From NCBI GenBank assembly GCA_009889585.1, contig WUQV01000320.1, positions 1 to 5,531 of the forward strand: a stretch of DNA of 5,531 nt, written 5' to 3'. The number at the start of each line of letters is the position of its first letter. Positions within the stretch are counted from its first letter, which is position 1. The notes below the pieces were generated by a model that was given only the letters and a program-made list of their open reading frames with translations, did not search any database and was not told the DNA's origin. This DNA is from Candidatus Bathyarchaeota archaeon (lineage in GTDB: Archaea > Thermoproteota > Bathyarchaeia > Bathyarchaeales > WUQV01). The translations under genes were made by a program, and so were the position numbers. Of the stretch, positions 1 to 4,681 are shown one piece after another.

Positions 1-2
1 GT

Positions 3-152
3 GACTTGCTTGATAATGTGAGGAGTTACTTCGATGATGCTCAATATTATTTCAACGAGGGCAAGTTTGAAGTAGGGTTGGCATCCATCGCTTATTGTGA
101 GGGCTTGCTTGATGCCTTGCGATTGCTTAAAATAGTAGAGTTCTCTTGGTGA
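3..152 (+). CDS. DUF357 family protein, C-terminal part (5' end outside window)
   Basis: The reading frame entering at base 3 gives 49 residues and ends at TGA 150-152. The peptide begins DLLDNVRSYFDDAQYYF and continues through NEGKFEVGLASIAYCEG and LLDALRLLKIVEFSW. This matches the pattern I know for archaeal DUF357 proteins: an SYxxDAxYFxxxGxxxxAxxxIxYxEGLLDALRxL core ending close to the C-terminus. These are small soluble helical proteins without an established function, so none is assigned. The start lies upstream of the window; since family members are short, perhaps a third to half of the gene is missing. Its last 26 bases overlap the 3' end of a convergent small ORF on the other strand. 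Family call is from memory of the motif, not a search. Confidence 0.85.
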   Translation, partial: DLLDNVRSYFDDAQYYFNEGKFEVGLASIAYCEGLLDALRLLKIVEFSW

Positions 153-282
153 TTCCAACGATTGATGCATGTATTAGATGGTAGAGATAAACGGCTAGAG
201 TTATTATCAAAGCCATAATTAGTAATAGAACTGCGGTTAAGGCAATGTAAACGTAATAAAGCCTCTTAAGGCTCAGATGCAA
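127..282 (-). CDS. small single-pass membrane protein (51 aa, TTG start)
   Basis: Read on the minus strand, TTG at 282-280 opens 51 codons ending at TAA (129-127). The product starts with a short basic stretch (HLSLKRL), then has one long hydrophobic segment at residues 11-34 (VYIALTAVLLLIMALI, then ITLAVYLY), and ends with a short tail containing TKR. That is a typical one-helix membrane protein, probably with the positive N-terminus inside. An in-frame TAG lies eight codons upstream of the TTG, so the start is TTG or a weaker codon. No Shine-Dalgarno is visible, but a TATA-like box is centred about 26 bases upstream, fitting leaderless transcription. I do not recognise the family; size and topology recall SecE or Sec61-beta, but their motifs are not evident. 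The 3' end overlaps DUF357 by 26 bases. Confidence 0.5.
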   Translation of the reverse strand: MHLSLKRLYYVYIALTAVLLLIMALIITLAVYLYHLIHASIVGITKRTLLF

Positions 283-303
283 GTAAACTTCTCTTCGTTT
301 GAT

Positions 304-311
304 CTATTTAA
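304..311 (-). promoter_or_regulatory. TATA-like box for the small membrane ORF
   Basis: On the minus strand the sequence reads GCGAAAGCATTAAATAG, an AT-rich box preceded by a purine-rich BRE-like stretch. Its centre is about 26 bases before the TTG at 282, the normal archaeal TATA-to-start distance for a leaderless mRNA. Inferred from position and composition only. Confidence 0.45.
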
Positions 312-357
312 TGCTTTCGCTTTTGATAACGTTGGATGCTCTTCCTAAGGCGTGCGA

Positions 358-365
358 TTTAAATA
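358..365 (+). promoter_or_regulatory. TATA box of the presenilin-like gene
   Basis: TTTAAATA is centred near 361.5, which predicts transcription starting near 387-388, two or three bases before the ATG at 390. The mRNA would be effectively leaderless, in keeping with the absence of a Shine-Dalgarno sequence. A perfect inverted repeat, TTAACG-ttgg-CGTTAA (371-386), covers the stretch between box and start. Confidence 0.55.
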
Positions 366-370
366 CCTCT

Positions 371-386
371 TTAACGTTGGCGTTAA
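371..386. repeat. 6-bp inverted repeat at the presumed transcription start
   Basis: TTAACG (371-376) and CGTTAA (381-386) form a perfect inverted repeat around a 4-base spacer, between the TATA box and the ATG. The 9-base word TAACGTTGG within it also occurs at 327-335, 45 bases upstream in the same orientation. A dimeric repressor could bind here, but GTTAAC-type words are common in this genome segment, so chance is possible. Confidence 0.35.
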
Positions 387-389
387 CGC

Positions 390-1211
390 ATGATGTTCGA
401 CGTAGCGCTTCCATCGGTCCTCTTCCTCTTCAGCGCGGCCTCCATCGCCTTATGCTCGAAACTAAAGTGGAGGATTAAGCGCCTTGGCGGCCAAGAGGTC
501 AAGGCCCGAGACGTAGCCTTGTTCGCCGCCTTCCTAGGGGTTACGATCTCCGTGATGGCGTATGTACATCGCCTAGTGCTAACGGCCTTGTTCTTAACCG
601 CTCTTTCCATAACGACGTTCGTATTGACTTACGCCTTAGTGCCGAGGCGATCCATCGCCCTCTTGCCGCCGGCGGCGATGTTAACGCTTTACTTTGCCTT
701 CAGAGGCACGGATTTATGGAGCCTTTATTTGTCGAACGCCTTTGCCATCGCCCTCGCCCTATTGATTACGGTATACCTTGGGTCTTTGCTCAAGTGGAGG
801 TCTGCGATGGCTCTCGTCGCGCTTTTCACGGCCGTGGATGTCGTACAAGTCTTCATCACCGGACATATGGTGGCTGTCGCTCACGCCGTAATAGAAGCCG
901 AACTCCCCTTGCTCATCAAGATGCCGATCATCCCGTTCGTTAGGACCGAGTATGGCTTTCGATCGGTAGCATTAGGCGCAGGCGACTTGCTCTTCGCCGG
1001 GCTCTTAAGCGCTAAAAGCTTCGAAAGGTTCAGGAGGACGGCCTTGCTCTCCACGGTAGGCATCGCCATCTCCTTCTTCGCGTTCGAAGCGCTCATGTTA
1101 ACTTACGGCGTAGCAGCTTTACCTGGTACGTTGCCTATCCTCTGCGGATGGTTTCCATTCGCTCTCGTAAAGGAAGCGAAGCGTAAGGCTGCTCATAACT
1201 CTTATAATTAA
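390..1211 (+). CDS. presenilin/signal peptide peptidase-like intramembrane aspartyl protease (GxGD type)
   Basis: The 273-residue product is almost entirely hydrophobic, with about nine membrane segments (roughly 5-22, 42-60, 63-83, 88-104, 113-132, 138-157, 193-207, 219-240, 243-259), the topology of presenilins. One segment ends in ALFTAVDVVQVF with Asp150. The next carries LGAGDLL with Asp199 in a GxGD motif. Between them HM (159-160) and LPLLIKMP (172-179) match the spacing of archaeal presenilin/SPP homologues. ALPG at 243-246 sits where the PAL motif is expected. The tyrosine of the usual YD is valine here. These enzymes cleave membrane proteins within the bilayer. Type IV prepilin peptidases also have GxGD, but their other motifs are missing. 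ATGs at 390 and 393 are both possible; 390 fits the leaderless promoter. Substrate unknown; the link to the ribosomal genes is positional only. Confidence 0.75.
   Translation: MMFDVALPSVLFLFSAASIALCSKLKWRIKRLGGQEVKARDVALFAAFLGVTISVMAYVHRLVLTALFLTALSITTFVLTYALVPRRSIALLPPAAMLTLYFAFRGTDLWSLYLSNAFAIALALLITVYLGSLLKWRSAMALVALFTAVDVVQVFITGHMVAVAHAVIEAELPLLIKMPIIPFVRTEYGFRSVALGAGDLLFAGLLSAKSFERFRRTALLSTVGIAISFFAFEALMLTYGVAALPGTLPILCGWFPFALVKEAKRKAAHNSYN
1202..1210 (+). promoter_or_regulatory. TATA-like box for the L3 gene, inside the end of the upstream gene
   Basis: TTATAATTA overlaps the stop codon of the preceding membrane protein gene and is centred near 1206. The expected start of transcription is about 1232, giving the L3 mRNA a leader of roughly 13 bases. 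No convincing Shine-Dalgarno lies before the ATG at 1245. L3 may also be read through from the upstream gene, since the gap is only 33 bases. Confidence 0.45.
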
Positions 1212-1234
1212 GTTCGATCTTAAGGCGGTACAAG

Positions 1235-1255
1235 ATGAAACGCTATGGGCCATAG
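1235..1255 (+). other. possible six-codon upstream ORF overlapping the L3 start
   Basis: ATG at 1235 opens the peptide MKRYGP and stops at TAG 1253-1255, in a different frame from L3 and past its ATG at 1245. The predicted transcription start falls at or next to this ATG, so a leaderless ribosome could engage it first and compete with L3. Equally it could be chance. No direct evidence of translation. Confidence 0.2.
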
Positions 1256-2255
1256 GAGGAAGCACGCCCCGAAACGCGGTTCCTTAGCGTTCTTGCCTAG
1301 AGGACGTGCTTCCTCGTCGATCGGGAGGATCAGATACTGGCCTGACGTTGAAGAAGGCCCGACGCTCTTAGGGTTCATGGGCTACAAGGCAGGGGTCGTT
1401 AACGTATTCCTTATCGACGACGAGCCTAGCTCGTTAACGTTCGGAAAGGAGGTCGCTAGGGCCGCTACAGTGATCGAAGCCCCGCCGATCCTCGTCTGCG
1501 GCATACGAGCGTACGCGAAGGACGAAAGCGGCTTGAAGGCCCTCTCTGAGGTTTGGATGAAAGACCCTCCGAAGGACTTAGGGCGAGTCCTCACGTTGCC
1601 CGAGGGATTTAATCAAGAGGAGGGCCTAAGGGAATTGGAGGAGAACTTAACGAAAACGGTCGAGTTTCGAGCGATTGCCATCACTCAACCGAGGTCGACG
1701 AATACGCCGAAGAAAAAGCCTGACGTTATGGAGATTAAGGTTGGAGGGGGCGCTTTAGAGGATCAATTCGATTACGTAAAGGGATTGCTCGGGAGGGCGG
1801 TGAGCATCGAAGAAGTCTTTAAGGAGGGCCAATTCGTCGACGTAATAGCCATAACGAAGGGGAAGGGATTCCAAGGACCTGTGAAAAGGTGGGGCGTTAG
1901 GATATTACAAGATAAGTCCCGTAAGACCAAGCGAGGGGTAGCGGCGTTAGGTCCTTGGCATCCAGCTCGCGTGATGTACAGCGTCCCTAGAGCCGGGCAG
2001 ATGGGCTACCATCAAAGGACCGAGTACAACAAGCGAATCCTAAAGATGGGCAAAGACGGCGGAGAAATGACGCCTAAGGGAGGGTTCGTACGTTACGGGG
2101 TCGTCAGAGGCCCTTACGTCCTGTTGGAAGGTAGCACGCCAGGCCCTAAGAAGCGCTTGATAAAGCTTCGACATCCATCGCGGCCGCCTAAGCGAGCTTC
2201 CGAGAGGCCGCCGACTATCACTCATATATCCTTAGGGTCGCAACAGGGGAAGTAA
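1245..2255 (+). CDS. rpl3: large-subunit ribosomal protein uL3 (archaeal L3)
   Basis: The 336-residue product is full length for an archaeal L3. It opens MGHRRKHAPKRGSLAFLPRG, the family's N-terminal extension, so the ATG at 1245 is secure. Conserved blocks follow: GKGFQGPVKRWG (206-217), GPWHPARV (236-243) and RAGQMGYHQRTEYNK (249-263), with GSTPGPKKRLIKLR (296-309) near the end. L3 binds 23S rRNA early in assembly. The loop with WHPARV and the RAGQ helix reaches toward the peptidyl transferase centre, and the histidine of WHP is the one methylated in yeast. It is the first gene of the cluster and is followed by an unusually long gap before L4. Its C-terminal tail is basic and disordered-looking (SRPPKRASERPP). 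Confidence 0.97.
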   Translation: MGHRRKHAPKRGSLAFLPRGRASSSIGRIRYWPDVEEGPTLLGFMGYKAGVVNVFLIDDEPSSLTFGKEVARAATVIEAPPILVCGIRAYAKDESGLKALSEVWMKDPPKDLGRVLTLPEGFNQEEGLRELEENLTKTVEFRAIAITQPRSTNTPKKKPDVMEIKVGGGALEDQFDYVKGLLGRAVSIEEVFKEGQFVDVIAITKGKGFQGPVKRWGVRILQDKSRKTKRGVAALGPWHPARVMYSVPRAGQMGYHQRTEYNKRILKMGKDGGEMTPKGGFVRYGVVRGPYVLLEGSTPGPKKRLIKLRHPSRPPKRASERPPTITHISLGSQQGK

Positions 2256-2590
2256 TCGATCTAAGGAGTTCGCGAAATAATGCTACAAAGGCAACAGCCT
2301 ATTAGCCTAAGCTCATCAGGATCAAGTCGTAAGGCAGGCCTTTACATTATCTTTGAATTTCGCTATTAAACTCCCGTTTGTATCGACTAGAGATAAAACT
2401 GGAGACTACTCGTCTTTATTTCTAATTCTCTTTAATATAGAGAAGGTAGTTCGCTCTTAACGGCCCTCTCGCCACCGACGACGCTCGCCCTTTACGCAAT
2501 AACGAGCGTTACGCAAAGGATGAAGTCGTCTGACTAAAGAGTAATATAATTCCTTCGTTCACGGATAAAGCGAAACCACTCGTTAAGGAT
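2256..2590. other. 335-base gap between L3 and L4: no convincing gene, possible structured leader
   Basis: No family-like protein, tRNA or clear C/D-box RNA is visible on either strand. What it holds: a Shine-Dalgarno-like AAGGAG (2263-2268) before a 29-codon ORF (2280-2369, starting MLQRQQPISLSSSG) that looks unconstrained; a possible hairpin with AAAGGC (2287-2292) pairing GCCTTT (2338-2343) and GCCT (2297-2300) pairing AGGC (2332-2335) inside; an inverted repeat TTCTCT-N7-AGAGAA (2426-2444) with a TATA-like core; a direct repeat TTACGCAA (2492-2499 and 2509-2516); and a TATA-like box near 2546. In most archaea L3 and L4 are nearly contiguous, so this gap is unusual and may hold a separate L4 promoter or a regulatory leader. 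Confidence 0.6.
2542..2549 (+). promoter_or_regulatory. TATA-like box upstream of L4
   Basis: TAATATAA is centred near 2546, predicting transcription from about 2572 and a leader of about 18 bases before the GTG at 2591. With the long gap after L3, this suggests L4-L23-L2 can be transcribed apart from L3. A second candidate box, TTTAATAT at 2431-2438, lies inside an inverted repeat. Confidence 0.4.
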
Positions 2591-3379
2591 GTGAAGGGCT
2601 TGGAGAAGGCCGCCGTAAGGGTCTTCAACTTAAGAGGCGAGGCGGTAGGCGAGGTTTCGCTATCATCCGTCTTTAAGACGCCGATTCGAGAGGGCCTCAT
2701 CAAAAGGGTCGTCGTAGCCCTTCAATCACATAGGTTTCAACCTCAAGGAAGGGATCGAATGGCTGGCAAGAGGACGACAGCTGAGTCGTGGGGGGTTGGT
2801 CACGGCAGGTCGAGGGTGCCTAGGGTTAAAGGGACCGATCGAGCGGCATTCGCCCCAGGGACTGTAGGCGGAAGGATCGCTCATCCGCCTACCGTTGAAA
2901 AGATAATCCGTAAAGAGGTTCCTAAGAAGGAGAGAAGGCTCGCCATCCGCTCGGCCGTAGCTGCTACGGCCCTTAAGGAGGTCGTAGCGAAGCGAGGGCA
3001 CGTTGTAAATAACGTACTCGAGCTTCCGCTCGTCGTTACCGACGACATCCAACGTTTAACGAGGACGAAGGACGTGAAGGAGGCCTTCGAACGGCTCGGG
3101 GTTTGGCCTGACGTTTGCCGCGCCAAGGAAGGTCGAAGGGTTCGATCCGGCAAGGGTAAGATGCGAGGCCGTAAGTATAAGCGAGCGGTCGGACCCCTCT
3201 TAGTGATAATGGAGGATCAAGGCATCGTTAAGGCCTCGAGGAACCTGCCGGGCGTTAACGTCGTAAACGTCAAGGATTTAAACGCCGAGCTTTTAGCGCC
3301 AGGGGCCCGCTTGGGCAGGTTGACGATTTGGGCTCGATCGGCTTTCGAGAAGGTGGACGAGCTCTTCGGAGGGGATTAA
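2591..3379 (+). CDS. rpl4: large-subunit ribosomal protein uL4 (archaeal L4)
   Basis: The 262-residue protein is normal length for archaeal/eukaryotic-type L4. After a short lead it shows the family N-terminal strand (AVRVFNLRGEAVGEVSL, 8-24). The long loop that lines the peptide exit tunnel includes RVPRVKG (75-81), AAFAPGTVGGRIAHPP (85-100) and IRSAVAATA (119-127). Then come GKGKMRGRKYKRAVGPLL (187-204) and the C-terminal signature NLPGVNVVNVKDLNAELLAPG (starting at 218) ending GRLTIWARSAFEKV (242-255). The start is GTG at 2591; an AAGGAT lies immediately before it, which is too close to be an ideal ribosome site. TTG at 2600 (MEKAAVRVF) is a reasonable alternative with AAGGA about ten bases upstream. 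L23 follows 11 bases after the stop if ATG 3391 is its true start. Confidence 0.97.
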   Translation: MKGLEKAAVRVFNLRGEAVGEVSLSSVFKTPIREGLIKRVVVALQSHRFQPQGRDRMAGKRTTAESWGVGHGRSRVPRVKGTDRAAFAPGTVGGRIAHPPTVEKIIRKEVPKKERRLAIRSAVAATALKEVVAKRGHVVNNVLELPLVVTDDIQRLTRTKDVKEAFERLGVWPDVCRAKEGRRVRSGKGKMRGRKYKRAVGPLLVIMEDQGIVKASRNLPGVNVVNVKDLNAELLAPGARLGRLTIWARSAFEKVDELFGGD

Positions 3380-3410
3380 AACGAGCTCGCATGAAATAGT
3401 CCTTTACCCC

Positions 3411-3641
3411 TTGATGACGGAGGCCGCTAGCAAGATGATAGAAGCCGAGAACAAGCTCGTATTCATAGTGAGCGCTAATGCTACGAAGAAGGATGTTAAG
3501 AAGGCCGTCGAAGAGCTTTACGAGGTGAAGGTTGAGAAGGTCAACCTATTGATCACGTCGGACGGAAGGAAGAAGGCGTTCGTTAAGCTCCGCCAAGGAT
3601 ATAAGGCGGCCGACGTTGCCGTTAAGCTCGGCATACTTTAG
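3411..3641 (+). CDS. rpl23: large-subunit ribosomal protein uL23 (archaeal L23); true start probably 3391 with a frame break
   Basis: From TTG 3411 the frame gives 76 residues with clear L23 features: MTEAASKMIEAENKLVFIV, then KKDVKKAVEELYEVKVEKVN, and a KLGIL end. L23 sits at the tunnel exit, where signal recognition particle and translocon dock. The frame, however, stays open upstream and reads HEIVLYPLMTEAAS, and IVLYPLMTE is the conserved first strand, so 3411 is too short. No ATG, GTG or TTG lies in that frame upstream before the TGA at 3321. ATG at 3391 (ATG AAA TAG) is one frame off: one extra A in the AAA run at 3394-3396 would give MKIVLYPLMTE and 83 residues, the usual size. Either a base is missing in this sequence, or the gene uses ATT 3375 or ATA 3396, or it is frameshifted. 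Confidence 0.93.
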   Translation: MMTEAASKMIEAENKLVFIVSANATKKDVKKAVEELYEVKVEKVNLLITSDGRKKAFVKLRQGYKAADVAVKLGIL

Positions 3642-3649
3642 CGAATCTT

Positions 3650-3654
3650 GGTGA
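3650..3654 (+). promoter_or_regulatory. Shine-Dalgarno supporting the TTG start of L2
   Basis: GGTGA lies seven bases before TTG 3662. Together with the conserved MGKRIR N-terminus encoded from that TTG, it decides the start in the absence of a nearby ATG. It is the best-placed ribosome site among the ribosomal genes here. Confidence 0.6.
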
Positions 3655-3661
3655 AGAAGCC

Positions 3662-4405
3662 TTGGGCAAGAGGATACGAGCGCAAAGGAGGGGTCGAGGC
3701 TCTTCGACTTGGCGCGCCCATACGTTCAGAAGGGTAGCGCCAGCTAAGTACCCACCGATCTCCTTAGGAGAGCTGAAGGGGGCCCTTAAGGCCGATGTCG
3801 TAGAGCTAGTTCACGACCCAGGAAGGGGCGCTCCATTAGCCGCCTTAAGGCTGGAGACCTCCGAGGAGTTCTACACTTTAGCGCCTGAAGGCGTTCATGA
3901 AGGACAAACGATTTGGGTCGGCAGCAAGGCCCCTGTCGAAGTAGGTAACGTCTTGCCATTAGGCGACATACCGGAGGGGACGGTCGTATGTAACATCGAG
4001 AGGTCGCCTGGTGATGGCGGGGAATTGGCTCGTTCGTCAGGGGCGTATGCAACCATCATCGCTCATACGCCAGAGGGAACGGTCGTTAGTCTACCGTCTG
4101 GGAAGTCCCTTTGCCTTAACGACTTATGTAGGGCGACGATAGGCATCGTCTCAGGATCCGGAAGGACGGATAAGCCCTTCTTAAAGGCTGGGGCGAAGTA
4201 CCATTTGATGAAAGCCAAGGGAAAGAAGTACCCGAGGACTAGGGGTCGGGCGATGGTCGCAGCAGCCCATCCTTACGGAAGTAGCAAGAGGAGCGCGAGG
4301 AAGGTTACGACCGTCTCACGCCATGCCCCGCCGGGACAAAAGGTAGGCCTCATCGCCGCTAGGCGGGCTGGTCGAAGGGGAAAACGCAAACGAGAAAGGA
4401 AGTGA
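3662..4405 (+). CDS. rpl2: large-subunit ribosomal protein uL2 (archaeal L2)
   Basis: The 247-residue product matches archaeal L2 in length and order. It opens MGKRIRAQRRGRGSSTWRAH and APAKYPP. The central RNA-binding fold carries GNVLPLGDIPEGTVVCNIE (95-113) and SPGDGGELARSSGAYATI (115-132). The C-terminal part has RTRGRAM (192-198), HPYG (203-206) and TTVSRHAPPGQKVGLIAARR (216-235). L2 binds 23S rRNA at the subunit interface and is needed for peptidyl transferase function. The start is TTG, 20 bases after the L23 stop. The usually strict HPHGGG/HPFGGG loop is HPYGSSKRSARK here, and the preceding MN-V-D is MVAAA; the histidine (203) is kept. In most archaea S19 follows directly; here a mobile-element relic does. 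Confidence 0.97.
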   Translation: MGKRIRAQRRGRGSSTWRAHTFRRVAPAKYPPISLGELKGALKADVVELVHDPGRGAPLAALRLETSEEFYTLAPEGVHEGQTIWVGSKAPVEVGNVLPLGDIPEGTVVCNIERSPGDGGELARSSGAYATIIAHTPEGTVVSLPSGKSLCLNDLCRATIGIVSGSGRTDKPFLKAGAKYHLMKAKGKKYPRTRGRAMVAAAHPYGSSKRSARKVTTVSRHAPPGQKVGLIAARRAGRRGKRKRERK

Positions 4406-4435
4406 GGAGTTAAGCGAAAAGAAACAACTTCTTAA

Positions 4436-4450
4436 AGGGTTTTTAACCCT
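4436..4450. terminator. hairpin shortly after L2
   Basis: AGGGTT (4436-4441) and AACCCT (4445-4450) form a perfect 6-bp stem with a TTT loop, 31 bases after the L2 stop. It could mark the end of the L2 transcript, or belong to the right end of the transposon relic beside it. No T-run follows the stem on the plus strand, so an archaeal terminator is only possible. Confidence 0.3.
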
Positions 4451-4458
4451 ATGAACTA

Positions 4459-4478
4459 CCCCTCCCTATCGAAAGGGG
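4459..4478. repeat. hairpin repeat, copy 1 (TnpB right-end type)
   Basis: CCCCT (4459-4463) pairs with AGGGG (4474-4478) around a 10-base loop, and CTTC follows. The shared words CCCCTCCCT and AAGGGG recur in copy 2 at 4661-4681. On the minus strand this hairpin overlaps and follows the TnpB stop codon. Confidence 0.65.
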
Positions 4479-4570
4479 CTTCCTGCTTCAAAGACGACCT
4501 GCGGCGTCTCCACAGGCTTGAACTCGGGCCGTCCCAGCCCTACTTCGTCCGTCCGGCGATCCCCTCGGCT
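4466..4570 (-). pseudogene. tnpB: TnpB (IS605 OrfB) C-terminal fragment
   Basis: On the minus strand, 34 codons from 4570 to TAG (4468-4466) are closed upstream by TAA (4573-4571). The peptide ends VGLGRPEFKPVETPQVV then FEAGSPFR. A glycine-rich GRPE-F-PVETP stretch and a final EAGSP are what I know from C-termini of archaeal TnpB proteins, which are RNA-guided nucleases of IS200/IS605 elements. The RuvC domain and zinc finger are absent: other minus-strand frames just upstream are open only in short pieces (for example SVRSPLP, then KADALIHRFANL) and show no zinc-binding cysteines. The fragment cannot be functional as a protein, but the DNA may persist because the guide RNA of such elements overlaps this segment. 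Family assignment is from motif memory. Confidence 0.6.
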
Positions 4571-4660
4571 TTACGGCATGCAGGGCTACCGGACGAGGTG
4601 CGCATGCCGACCTCATGCCTACAAGTTGGCGAATCGATGTATAAGCGCATCGGCTTTCGT

Positions 4661-4681
4661 CCCCTCCCTCACGGAAGGGGG
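4661..4681. repeat. hairpin repeat, copy 2
   Basis: CCCCTCCCT (4661-4669) and AAGGGGG (4675-4681) repeat copy 1, 202 bases away in the same orientation. Same-strand subterminal hairpins are characteristic of the two ends of IS200/IS605 elements, so this may be the other end of a shortened unit or a second tnpB 3' end. Confidence 0.6.

Noticed and set aside
390..1211. Type IV prepilin peptidase as the identity of the membrane protein
   Set aside because: Only the GxGD motif fits; the first aspartate context and the HM...LP spacing match presenilin/SPP homologues better.
2280..2369. 29-codon ORF with an upstream AAGGAG in the L3-L4 gap
   Set aside because: The peptide is serine- and glutamine-rich without a recognisable motif and too short to show constraint; kept only as a note on the gap.
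2517..2534. GGATGAA...CTGA, resembling C and D boxes of an archaeal guide RNA
   Set aside because: The boxes are only about five bases apart, leaving no room for a guide, and the C box is imperfect.
2726..3153. Minus-strand ORFs of 108 and 90 codons opposite L4
   Set aside because: They lie antisense to the highly conserved L4 gene and show no family features; their openness follows from L4 codon bias.
3130..3160. GGTTCGATCC, resembling a tRNA T-loop
   Set aside because: It lies inside the conserved L4 coding region, with no acceptor stem or anticodon arm around it.
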